26,786 nucleotides of DNA from JAHEJX01 sp041605955 (lineage in GTDB: Bacteria; Actinomycetota; Acidimicrobiia; Spongiisociales; UBA5794), in contig JBFIXI010000056.1 in the NCBI GenBank assembly GCA_041605955.1, positions 1 through 26,786 of the forward strand, given 5' to 3'. How positions within the stretch are numbered: the first letter of the stretch is position 1; the number at the start of each line of letters is the position of its first letter. Positions 1 to 7,308 of the stretch are shown here, piece after piece. The position numbers and the translations under genes were made by a program. The notes under the pieces are model-generated. The model had not been told where the DNA came from, ran no database searches, and saw only the letters and a program-made list of their open reading frames with translations.

Positions 1-81
1 AACGGCTTCTGGGCTCAACGGCTTCTGGGCTCACCGGCTTCTGGGCTCAACGGCTTCTGGGCTCAACGGCTTCTTGGGCTC
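1..81. repeat. Tandem array of five 16-bp repeats (truncated by window edge)
   Basis: Five head-to-tail copies of AACGGCTTCTGGGCTC are visible at 1-16, 17-32, 33-48, 49-64 and 65-81. The third copy begins ACC, and the last carries one extra T (17 bp). The array reaches the left edge, so its full length is unknown. The period is not a multiple of three, so it is unlikely to encode a regular peptide repeat. Its last copy runs up to the stop codon of the neighbouring minus-strand gene, so the array sits directly at the 3' end of that gene. Confidence 0.9.
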
Positions 82-511
82 AGCCGGTCCAGAAGACGTG
101 AGCCCGGGCCGAGAACTGGATTACACCGGTGCCGAAATCGGGATCGTTCTCTACCCGCTCCTCGCCGCTGAACGTGCACACGCCATGTAGGTGGGACTTG
201 GTGTTCTTCGGTGCTTTCTTCATGAACACCTCCGTCCCCAGGTCCACCGGGTCTCCCTCGTCGGGTATGAGAATCGCACTGAACTCGAACCCGTAGGCGA
301 TGTAGACGCCGGTGCCCTCGATCGCGAGGCCTGGTGTCCACGTAGCTTCGTTGGGGGGAGCTACGACGGTTCCGCTGGGGATACCTCCGTGGCAGGTCAA
401 CTCGACGCCGCCATCCAGGAGGGCACCTACCAGCCACCGGCCGATTTCGTCGCCAATCGCATCCGCATTCGCCGCACCGGCAAACGCACCTAGCGAGCTG
501 GCACGACGCAT
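80..511 (-). CDS. Hypothetical protein, 143 aa
   Basis: I do not recognise the family. The protein begins MRRASSLGAFAGAANADAIG and has no clear signal peptide or membrane segment. The second half is rich in beta-type residues and contains the stretch LHGVCTFSGEERV, with two cysteines in the whole protein. The ATG at 511 is the only usual start codon in this frame after an upstream TAA. A GGAG lies directly against it with no spacer, so start recognition looks poor. It begins 13 bp after the stop of the large regulator gene on the same strand and may be translated from the same transcript. The TGA stop touches the 16-bp tandem repeats. It is probably real because of its length and co-orientation, but no function can be given. 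Confidence 0.6.
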   Translation of the reverse strand: MRRASSLGAFAGAANADAIGDEIGRWLVGALLDGGVELTCHGGIPSGTVVAPPNEATWTPGLAIEGTGVYIAYGFEFSAILIPDEGDPVDLGTEVFMKKAPKNTKSHLHGVCTFSGEERVENDPDFGTGVIQFSARAHVFWTG

Positions 512-524
512 CTCCAGAGCCAGC

Positions 525-3500
525 TCAGCCGGGCTGATCGACGGTTAGGTCAGCGAAACTCGACCACGACTTGCCGAACTCCCACCAGCCGTGAACGTGC
601 GGAGCCCGGACCGAGGTGTTCCACGCGTAGCTCAGCGGAATGACTGCTACCTGCTCGGCGACCGCCATTCGGTCGGCTGCATGGAACAACTCCAATCGAG
701 CCCGCTCGTCTCGTTCAGCGGCGGCGCGGCGAATCAGGTCGTCGTAGGGCGGATGATTCCATCGCCCGAAGTTGTCCATGGCGTCGGAGGCGAGCAGCAG
801 CCGCAGGAAGTACTCCGGATCGGTGTAGCCCGGATACCACGTGGATGGGAGCACACCGTACTCGTGACCTTCTAACGGCAAGCCGAGGATCCGAGAGCGA
901 TCGACGAGGTCCAGCTCGACGTCTAGGTCGAGATGCTCTCGCCACATAGCAACAACTGCCCTCACCTGCGGGCCGAACCGCTCCACGGTGGCGGCCCGCA
1001 GCGGGCCCGGAGCCTCGGCCTCGGCCAGCAGCGCCCGGGCGAGCTCAGGGTCGAACGACAAGGCGATGTCGGGGGTATGCCCGGCGAGCGGCGGGGGCAC
1101 GATGCCACCCGTGGCAACGGTCTCGTCGAATCCCAAAGCGCTGGCCAGCGCCTCCCGATCGATGGCGTGGGCTAGCGCTTTCCGCATCCGCACATCCGCC
1201 ACTGTCGGATTGGCGCTATCGAACAACAGGTACCACAAGCCCGCCGGCGGCTCATGCCAGACGTGGTCGGATGGGAAACGGCGCAGGTCCCGATCCTCCC
1301 ACGCGCCACCGATCCACAGCAGGTCGCGTCGGCCGGACACGTACTCCTCGAGGGCCTGGGAAAACGGCCCCTGCGACCACTCCACCCGCCCCACGTTGCC
1401 GAATCTCATGCCCTGGTAGTCGTTGCGGCGCTCGAGGACGATCTCCGTGTCGGTGTGCACTATGCGACGAAAAGGCCCGCTGACGACGGCGCGGTCCGAT
1501 TCGTGCCACGCCCTGCCGTGGGCTTCGATGGCGTGCCGCGGTTGGGGTCCGCAATCCGGCCGGTTCAGCATGGAAAGGAAGTAAGGCGCCGGAGCGTTGA
1601 GACGGAACTCGACCGTCCGGTCATCGATCGCCTCGACGCCGACTGCTGTTAGGTCGTGCGTGATACCGAGCACGTGGTCGCGAGCACCTTCGATGACATA
1701 GAGCATCGCCACCGAGATGCCGGGTGCGTCGGGATCCAGGTTGCGAAGCACGCCGAAGGCGGCGTCGGCGGCGGTGAGGGGATGCCCGTCGGACCAGGCC
1801 AGCCCCGCGCGCAGGGTGAACCGATACCGCAGCCCATCGGCGGACACCTCCCAGCGTTCCGCCAGCGACGGGACGAGGGTGTCATCCGGCCAGCGCTCCA
1901 CCAGACGATCGAACAGCGCCATCTGTAGCTGCATGTCCGTCAGCACATACGACCGGACGGGATCGACCGGCCGGTACAGCGGTGGAGTCGCGAAGCGCAG
2001 CACTGCGTCAGCAGGCGGGCTGGCTTCGTATTCCCACAGGTCGAACGCTCGCCGGTACACATCGTTGGCCTCGGCGAACCGCAGCGACGTGTGGAGCGCA
2101 TGGGCGAGCTTCAACAAGACCAGGACCGTGGCACCGCGGTCGCCGCGTCGTTCCAAGATCGGCAGCAGCGTCCGATAGTGGTCGACGGCCTCGTCGAGGG
2201 CGTGTTCTCGCCTGGCGACATCGCCGGCCCGCAGCAGCGCCTCGGCGGCCCGGTCGTCATCGCCGGATGCCGCCCAGTGATTGGCGAGCAGACCGGCTAC
2301 CTCGTCCACGTTGTCGGCGTGCCGATGTTCCAGCCAGGCGGCGGCGCGGCGGTGGAGGTCGGCGCGCCGGGGCTCAGTCAGCGTGCGGTACGCCGCCTCC
2401 TGGATGAGGACGTGCTTGAAGAGGTACTCGGCGTGGGGCCAGCGGCGGGCCTCGACGAGCAGGTCGAGCCGAAGGAGCCGCTGGATGGCGTCGAGAACAC
2501 CGCTCGAGTCCCCGAGGACACCTTGAAGCAGCGGCAACCCAAAGCTCCGTCCCAGCGCGGCGGCCGACGTCACCAGTTCGTGGGCATCGTGATCGAGCCG
2601 GTCGATCCGAGCCTGAACCACCTTCTCTACCGTCTCGGGGACCGCTAGGGGAACCTCGTGGTCGAACACCCACCGGCCGTCGGCCGCCACGAGGGCGCCG
2701 TCGTCGACGAGGGATCCCACCAGCTCTTCCAGATAGAACGGGTTGCCTTCGGCGAGGTCGAGCAGCCGGCGGCCGGTGGTCGCCGGCAGCGTCCCCGTAC
2801 CGATCATCGCGTCGAGCATCGCCTGCTGGTCGGGTCCAGCCAGAGTCGTGAGCGTCAGCTCGGTCAGTCGATGGGGGAAGTCGCGCCGTGCCAGCTCGCC
2901 GAGCCGGTACGACGGGTGGTCGGGGTCAGGCCGGGTCGTGAGCACCAGGAGGGTGGCGGTCCGGTCGGTGAGGTCGAGCAACCGTTCGACCAACTGAACC
3001 GAAGTGGGATCCGCCCAGTGGATGTCTTCGATCACCACGACGAGAGGGATGTGCCCGGCAAGCGCCGCGAACAACTCGCCGACAACCTCGAAGGTCCGGT
3101 ATTGCAGCGCTTCCGGCGACACCTCGAGCCGTCCCGCAAAGGGGGCCTCGAGGGTCACACCGAGCATGCCGGCCAGATACGGATAGAGCCGCTCGGGTGT
3201 GGCGACAGCGTGCTCGAGACGAGCATGCAGCGCTACCCGAGCCTTCAACTCGGTGTCGTCGACGCCCAGATCGAGCCAACTACGTAGCAGGTCGCGGAAC
3301 GGCCAATACGGCATCGCTTCGGCGTAGGAGGCGCAGTGGCCGATGAGCCACGTGGTCGCCTCCCCCGTCGCCGAGCGCAACTCATCTAAGAGGCGGGTCT
3401 TGCCGACCCCGGCGTCACCACGCACGATCAGGACGCCGCCCAGCCCGCGGTCCAGCGCCTCGACGGCGGCCGCCGCCGCGACCAACTCTGCATCGCGGCC

Positions 3501-4886
3501 GACGAACGGTGATCGCAGGCGGGGCGCCATCCTTGCCTTGTCGGTAGCGCCCTTCGTCGCCATGACTCGCCACGCTCGCTCTTCCCGGCCGATCGGCACC
3601 GGCTCCGGATGCCACGAGAACAGATCCTCCAACTGACGGCGGGTGTGGTCGTCCACGACGACCTCGCCGCCGTCGGCCGCGGCGGCCACCTCCCGCAGTG
3701 ATGCCCCGACCGCGCTCAGCCGGTCTGCATCTACGAGAGGCACCGTCACCGGCCGGGACACGACGGCCACTCGGGCTTGCAGGCCAGGGCCTCCCCACGA
3801 TCGTTCGATGTCGCCGCTCTGGTCGGCGATCTCGGAGCGGATGGTCAGACCTGCCCGGATGGCGCGATAGGCGTCGTCGTCGCGCGCCACCGGGATCCCG
3901 AACGACGCGATCATCGCTGCATGATCCGATGCCACAGTGGTCCCGCCCAGCAGCTCGAGGGCGGCAGCCATGGCGCCGGCAGCCTCGGCGACAACGAGGG
4001 CGGCCGTTTCGGGCCCAACGTGGGCCTGCAGCTCGTCAATCCCGATCAGCTCGCCCACGACGAACGTGACCAGTCGACGCTCCTCGGCCGGCGGAGGCGC
4101 CGGCTGGGCGGTACCAGCAATATCGACGGGTTCGGGGGCCGGCGCAGGGTCTACGAGCAGACTCGTATCCTGGGCGAGGATCCGCCCTTCGAGGGCGCGC
4201 AGATCCGGTCCCGGGTCGATACCGAGCTCTTCGGCGAGCCGATAGCGGGCGGCTGTGAAGGCTCGCAGCGCCTCGGCCTGGCGTCCGGCGCGGTAAAGGG
4301 CGAGCATGAGCAAGCCCCAGAGGTCCTCCCGCAGCGGATGTTCCTCCACCAACGATCGGAGGTCGGGAACCACCTCGTCGTGATGACCCAGCCGGAGCCG
4401 GGCATCCAACGAGTCGACCGTCGCTTGGAGGCGAAGGGCCTCGAGACGAGTCCGGGTCGGTCGCAACCACTCGGCGCGTTCGGCGTCGGCAAACGGCGTG
4501 CCCCGCCACAGCTCCAACGCCCTGGTCAGTAGTCGATCGGCGATCTCCGGATCGTCGGGAAGGTGGCGACGCGCCGCGGCCACCGCCAAAGGAAACCGGT
4601 GGGCATCAACAGCGTCTGGCTCGCTCGCCAACCGATAGCCAGAACCATCGGTGACGATCGTGTTTTCGGGGAGGATCGAGCGGAGATGGTGCACGTAGGT
4701 CCGCAGCGTCTGATTGGCCGAGGCGGGGGGCTCCTCGCCCCACAGCCCGTCAACAAGGCGGTCGGTCGAGACGGATTCGCCCACTTGCGCCGCCAGGATC
4801 GTCAACAGGGCACGCTCCATCGGCCGGCGGACCTCGAGCGCCGACCCGTCGATGACCTCGAGCGGTCCGAGCACGCTGATCTGCAT
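525..4886 (-). CDS. SARP/BTAD-type regulator fused to AAA ATPase and an SBP_bac_5 ligand-binding domain, 1453 aa
   Basis: A cytosolic multidomain transcription regulator. Residues about 1-90 form an OmpR/SARP winged helix and about 97-240 a BTAD domain. Residues from 268 (EERRLVTF) to about 440 resemble a class III nucleotide cyclase, but the usual first metal aspartate is replaced by Glu (VVGELIG) and the second metal site is not recognisable, so it is probably catalytically dead. An AAA_16/STAND ATPase follows with Walker A GDAGVGKT (490-497) and Walker B ending IED (D621). Helical, TPR-like sequence spans about 820-950. Residues about 960-1453 are a complete family 5 oligopeptide/nickel solute-binding domain, here internal and without a signal peptide. 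SgrR of enteric bacteria also joins a winged helix to this domain, as a ligand sensor. The ATG at 4886 lies 6 nt after a TAGCGT box, suggesting a leaderless mRNA. I infer that ligand binding gates ATP-dependent activation. Confidence 0.9.
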   Translation of the reverse strand: MQISVLGPLEVIDGSALEVRRPMERALLTILAAQVGESVSTDRLVDGLWGEEPPASANQTLRTYVHHLRSILPENTIVTDGSGYRLASEPDAVDAHRFPLAVAAARRHLPDDPEIADRLLTRALELWRGTPFADAERAEWLRPTRTRLEALRLQATVDSLDARLRLGHHDEVVPDLRSLVEEHPLREDLWGLLMLALYRAGRQAEALRAFTAARYRLAEELGIDPGPDLRALEGRILAQDTSLLVDPAPAPEPVDIAGTAQPAPPPAEERRLVTFVVGELIGIDELQAHVGPETAALVVAEAAGAMAAALELLGGTTVASDHAAMIASFGIPVARDDDAYRAIRAGLTIRSEIADQSGDIERSWGGPGLQARVAVVSRPVTVPLVDADRLSAVGASLREVAAAADGGEVVVDDHTRRQLEDLFSWHPEPVPIGREERAWRVMATKGATDKARMAPRLRSPFVGRDAELVAAAAAVEALDRGLGGVLIVRGDAGVGKTRLLDELRSATGEATTWLIGHCASYAEAMPYWPFRDLLRSWLDLGVDDTELKARVALHARLEHAVATPERLYPYLAGMLGVTLEAPFAGRLEVSPEALQYRTFEVVGELFAALAGHIPLVVVIEDIHWADPTSVQLVERLLDLTDRTATLLVLTTRPDPDHPSYRLGELARRDFPHRLTELTLTTLAGPDQQAMLDAMIGTGTLPATTGRRLLDLAEGNPFYLEELVGSLVDDGALVAADGRWVFDHEVPLAVPETVEKVVQARIDRLDHDAHELVTSAAALGRSFGLPLLQGVLGDSSGVLDAIQRLLRLDLLVEARRWPHAEYLFKHVLIQEAAYRTLTEPRRADLHRRAAAWLEHRHADNVDEVAGLLANHWAASGDDDRAAEALLRAGDVARREHALDEAVDHYRTLLPILERRGDRGATVLVLLKLAHALHTSLRFAEANDVYRRAFDLWEYEASPPADAVLRFATPPLYRPVDPVRSYVLTDMQLQMALFDRLVERWPDDTLVPSLAERWEVSADGLRYRFTLRAGLAWSDGHPLTAADAAFGVLRNLDPDAPGISVAMLYVIEGARDHVLGITHDLTAVGVEAIDDRTVEFRLNAPAPYFLSMLNRPDCGPQPRHAIEAHGRAWHESDRAVVSGPFRRIVHTDTEIVLERRNDYQGMRFGNVGRVEWSQGPFSQALEEYVSGRRDLLWIGGAWEDRDLRRFPSDHVWHEPPAGLWYLLFDSANPTVADVRMRKALAHAIDREALASALGFDETVATGGIVPPPLAGHTPDIALSFDPELARALLAEAEAPGPLRAATVERFGPQVRAVVAMWREHLDLDVELDLVDRSRILGLPLEGHEYGVLPSTWYPGYTDPEYFLRLLLASDAMDNFGRWNHPPYDDLIRRAAAERDERARLELFHAADRMAVAEQVAVIPLSYAWNTSVRAPHVHGWWEFGKSWSSFADLTVDQPG

Positions 4887-4892
4887 TCGTCA

Positions 4893-4898
4893 ACGCTA
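4893..4898 (-). promoter_or_regulatory. -10 box of leaderless promoter for the SARP-type regulator
   Basis: On the minus strand TAGCGT is followed by 6 nt (TGACGA) and then the ATG at 4886. This spacing would put transcription start on or next to the A of the start codon. No Shine-Dalgarno sequence precedes the ATG, which fits leaderless initiation. Confidence 0.5.
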
Positions 4899-4907
4899 CC
4901 GAAATCG

Positions 4908-4936
4908 GCTTCAACCGCCGTCCAATCACCGTTCAA
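4908..4936 (-). promoter_or_regulatory. SARP-type operator: three heptamer direct repeats with 4-bp spacers
   Basis: Read on the minus strand, the heptamers are TTGAACG (4936-4930), TTGGACG (4925-4919) and TTGAAGC (4914-4908), separated by GTGA and GCGG. The period is therefore exactly 11 bp. The last heptamer ends 9 nt before the TAGCGT -10 box of the regulator gene. Direct heptamers at 11-bp intervals, about 8 bp upstream of -10, are the known recognition geometry of SARP activators. The simplest reading is autoregulation by the adjacent SARP-type protein. The site also lies 66 bp upstream of the divergent DUF4242 gene and could serve both. Confidence 0.65.
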
Positions 4937-4986
4937 CGCCGGCACAACCAGCCTCAGGCACGGTGCACATCGAAAGGGCCGCCAAC

Positions 4987-4994
4987 AGAGGAGG
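4987..4994 (+). promoter_or_regulatory. Strong ribosome binding site of the DUF4242 gene
   Basis: AGAGGAGG lies 7 nt before ATG 5002. It fixes that start over the longer reading frame, which would overlap the divergent regulator gene. Confidence 0.85.
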
Positions 4995-5001
4995 TATTCA
5001 A

Positions 5002-5253
5002 ATGCCCTTGTATATGGATGTTCACCATCAACTACCCGAAGGTGCCACCGCCGACGACGTCGCGGGCGCTCACGAGGCCGACATGGCGATCCAGGACCGC
5101 TACGGCGTCACGTACCGCAGCTACTGGGTCGACGCCAAAGCCGGCAAGGTCTTCTGCCTGGTAGAGGCGCCGGACGCAGAGGCGGCGACAGCTGTGCACC
5201 GAGAAGCGCACGGTCTGGTCGCCGACGAGATCTTCGAGGTGGTGGAAGGATGA
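5002..5253 (+). CDS. DUF4242 (SCO4226-like, putative nickel-binding) protein, 83 aa
   Basis: A small cytosolic protein starting MPLYMDVHHQLPEG. The early MDVHH-type strand, the central YGVTYRSYWVD segment and the FCLVEAPDAEAATAVHREAHG segment are typical of DUF4242. That family has a ferredoxin-like fold, and its Streptomyces member SCO4226 is described as nickel-binding. The histidines HH near the N-terminus and H in REAHG are the residues I would expect to matter for metal contact. The start is fixed by AGAGGAGG 7 nt upstream. The stop overlaps the next gene's start (ATGA), so the two are translationally coupled. It is transcribed divergently from the SARP/SBP_bac_5 regulator, with the heptamer operator between them, so it is a likely regulatory target (inference). 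Confidence 0.85.
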   Translation: MPLYMDVHHQLPEGATADDVAGAHEADMAIQDRYGVTYRSYWVDAKAGKVFCLVEAPDAEAATAVHREAHGLVADEIFEVVEG

Positions 5254-5732
5254 CTCGCTCACGGAAGAGAACTGCGATTCTGGGAGCGGCTGTCACCATG
5301 GCACTGGTGATGTCGGCCGGAGCGGCCTTCGCCCGCGACGACCTGCGCGAGGTGCGCACGGCCACCGCTCGATTTCACTCGACTACTCAGGCCGAGAAAG
5401 CCGGCTATGTCGAGTTCCTCGATTGTTTCGACTCCGAGGCTGGCGGCATGGGACAGCACTATGTGAACCTGGGAGCGCTCGATGCAACCGTCGACCGACT
5501 GGCTCCCGAGTCGCTGGTCTACGAGATCGTCGCCGGGAAGCTCAAACTGGTCGGCGTCGAGTGGATCGTCCCCGGTGACCTAGTCGACCCGGCGAACCCG
5601 CCGCAACTGTTCGGCGAGGCGTTCCACGAGAACGAGAGCCTCGGGGTCTGGGTGCTCCACGCCTGGATCTGGAAAGACAATCCATCCGGCTTGTTCGCCG
5701 ACTTCAACCCGGCGGTCGGTGCCTGCCCGTGA
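5250..5732 (+). CDS. Secreted conserved hypothetical protein, 160 aa
   Basis: The protein opens with MTRSRKRTAILGAAV and a hydrophobic stretch ending GAAFA, a typical Sec signal peptide cleaved near residue 29. The mature part carries DCFDSEAGGMGQHYVN, then PESLVYE, VEWIVPGD, LFGEAF, LHAWIWKDNPSGLFADFNP and a C-terminal cysteine. I recognise this pattern from a widespread family of secreted bacterial proteins without an established function; the two Cys could form a disulfide. The ATG at 5250 overlaps the DUF4242 stop (ATGA), so a two-gene operon is certain in layout. Its job may be connected with the DUF4242 partner and the divergent regulator, but this is inference. A strong hairpin follows the stop. 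Confidence 0.8.
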   Translation: MTRSRKRTAILGAAVTMALVMSAGAAFARDDLREVRTATARFHSTTQAEKAGYVEFLDCFDSEAGGMGQHYVNLGALDATVDRLAPESLVYEIVAGKLKLVGVEWIVPGDLVDPANPPQLFGEAFHENESLGVWVLHAWIWKDNPSGLFADFNPAVGACP

Positions 5733-5747
5733 CGAACTGAGACAGCG

Positions 5748-5778
5748 CGAGGCGGCCGGTCCGCAACCGGCCGCCTCG
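5748..5778. terminator. 13-bp perfect hairpin between convergent genes
   Basis: CGAGGCGGCCGGT (5748-5760) pairs perfectly with ACCGGCCGCCTCG (5766-5778) across a CCGCA loop. It begins 15 bp after the stop of the secreted-protein gene and lies 62 bp beyond the stop of the convergent membrane-protein gene. There is no T-run on either side, so it may be a bidirectional terminator or mRNA-stabilising hairpin of the U-poor type common in high-GC bacteria. Confidence 0.7.
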
Positions 5779-5840
5779 TCGCGGCCATGCTGGGCGGCCC
5801 CCTCAGCGCCAACGCCAGCTCGATCTGCCGGACGTGAGGA

Positions 5841-6398
5841 TCACCCGAACCGCCGGCTCCACCGCCACAGGTAGCGCCCGGCTCCGAGCGTGATGCCGGC
5901 CACGACGAACGCCAGTACGGCGCGGACTGCGATGAAAGCCGGAGACGAGAAAGAGGCGTTCGGCACGGGCTGGCCTGCGGCGAAGACGTCGCTCTCTCCC
6001 GCGGTGACGTATCTGGGCTGATTCGGATCGACGTAGAAACGAACCGCGTCGTAGACGACGAATTCATCGGAGCGGTCATCGTTGAGAAACAGCGAGTCGA
6101 GGAAACCTCTCGTAAATCCACTTGCCTTCGTGGCGTATGCCTCTTTGCCCGAGTGGCAGATCACGTAGCCCTCAGCGTCACCCGTGATAAGGGACGAGCG
6201 GGTTACGGCGTCCACGATCTCGCCCGAAGTCTCGGTCCAGCCGAGCTTTCGAATCGTGTCGGCGAACTGGCTGACGGCATAGGCGCCAATCACAACCGCC
6301 CCCAAGAGCACGTACACGGCGAGCACGGCAACCAGATAGCGCGCCACGCGCCCGCGCCATCCAACGATGGTGGCTCTTTGCGCCACGTCATCACCCAT
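5841..6398 (-). CDS. Membrane protein with extracytoplasmic domain, DUF3592-like, 185 aa
   Basis: Two hydrophobic segments flank a soluble middle part: residues about 22-44 (YLVAVLAVYVLLGAVVIGAY) and about 155-178 (AFIAVRAVLAFVVAGITLGAG). The central part contains WTETSGEIVDAV early and VRFYVDPNQPRYVT late, which resembles the DUF3592 arrangement; this similarity is weak. I chose ATG 6398 because GAGG lies 6 nt upstream; an upstream ATG at 6434 adds 12 residues but lacks a good ribosome site. It lies 169 bp downstream of the anti-sigma gene on the same strand and could be the last gene of that operon or separately transcribed. Function unknown. Confidence 0.7.
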   Translation of the reverse strand: MGDDVAQRATIVGWRGRVARYLVAVLAVYVLLGAVVIGAYAVSQFADTIRKLGWTETSGEIVDAVTRSSLITGDAEGYVICHSGKEAYATKASGFTRGFLDSLFLNDDRSDEFVVYDAVRFYVDPNQPRYVTAGESDVFAAGQPVPNASFSSPAFIAVRAVLAFVVAGITLGAGRYLWRWSRRFG

Positions 6399-6567
6399 CG
6401 TGGGCCTCGCGGAAGACCCCGGCGGCGGGATCATCGTCGACCACCCATCGCCGTCTCACCGCTTCCAACCCCGTTCCTCGTGCCGACCCCGCACGTTGAG
6501 AACCAGGATCATATCGACCCGCACCGTCGCGCCCTCGGACCGGAGCGAAGACGGGCAGCGCAGGCCG

Positions 6568-7308
6568 TCAACCGGACTGCGAGCTGATCGAGCGGGCGAT
6601 CTCAACGACCTCTGCCAGCGGCAACGCGGATTCGATGCGGGAGGTGAGCCCGCCGTCCTGCCACACCAGGGTGTCACCGACGAGGCGGGCCGAGTCTTGG
6701 CGCACCTCGCCGTCCGGTCCGAAGAATGCTATCGGGTGGGTCCCCTCGATCCAGAAACCACGTAGACCACCGGCGATGGTGACCTCCCGGAAGTCGGCGT
6801 TTCCGGCGAGCTGCTTGATCGCCACCTCGCCGGCAGTGCGGAATTGGGTGAGGATGAGCCCGGCCGTTTCCCCCTCGTTGCGATACACCAGGCTGACCAG
6901 GCCATCGGCGATGTCGGTGCGCACGAAGACACCGGGGTTCGTGAGTTGCGCGACCTCGGGCACCCGGGGAGCGAAACCCACCAGCCCCAAGACATCCTCC
7001 AACTCGACCTCCTCGCCGAGCGGCTCCGCGGTCGGGGGGACGGCCGGCAGGTCGTAATCGGTGACGTGCTCGATGGTGACGCCACCGATCCCGAGCAGCC
7101 GAGCCAGGGCTTCGCGCGACGCCGGAAATGCCAGCACCGCAGCGACGATGACGGCGGCCACGGCGGCGGCGGCCACCCAGCTGCGCCGGGGCTCGGGGTG
7201 CTCCGCGATCGCGATCCCGGCCATCACACCGTCGACCAGCGACGGCGACTCGGGAAACACCCTCTCGGATAGGTTGCTCAGCTCGAGCTCGAGGCGATCT
7301 TCAGTCAC
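6568..7308 (-). CDS. Membrane-anchored anti-sigma factor, 246 aa
   Basis: A short N-terminal cytosolic part (about 1-42, starting MTEDRLELELSNLSERVFPE), one membrane segment (about 43-61, Ala/Val-rich), and an extracytoplasmic domain of about 185 residues. The latter has FPASREALARLLGIGGVTIEHV, LTQF, GLRGFWIEG and LVWQDGGLTSRIE, a pattern I associate with DUF4367-like anti-sigma partners of actinobacterial ECF factors. The zinc anti-sigma motif HxxxCxxC is absent. The start is GTG at 7308, with GGAGGT 6 nt upstream, inside the sigma gene; the two frames overlap by 8 nt, indicating coupled translation and stoichiometric production. It should hold the sigma factor at the membrane until an envelope signal releases it (inference from the gene pair). 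Confidence 0.8.
   Translation of the reverse strand: MTEDRLELELSNLSERVFPESPSLVDGVMAGIAIAEHPEPRRSWVAAAAVAAVIVAAVLAFPASREALARLLGIGGVTIEHVTDYDLPAVPPTAEPLGEEVELEDVLGLVGFAPRVPEVAQLTNPGVFVRTDIADGLVSLVYRNEGETAGLILTQFRTAGEVAIKQLAGNADFREVTIAGGLRGFWIEGTHPIAFFGPDGEVRQDSARLVGDTLVWQDGGLTSRIESALPLAEVVEIARSISSQSG

Noticed and set aside
1..81. CRISPR array at the left edge
   Set aside because: The units are contiguous 16-mers without spacers, so this is a simple tandem repeat.
4563..5249. Long plus-strand extension upstream of the secreted-protein gene
   Set aside because: It would overlap the regulator and the DUF4242 gene. The signal peptide and the ATGA overlap at 5250 define the real start.
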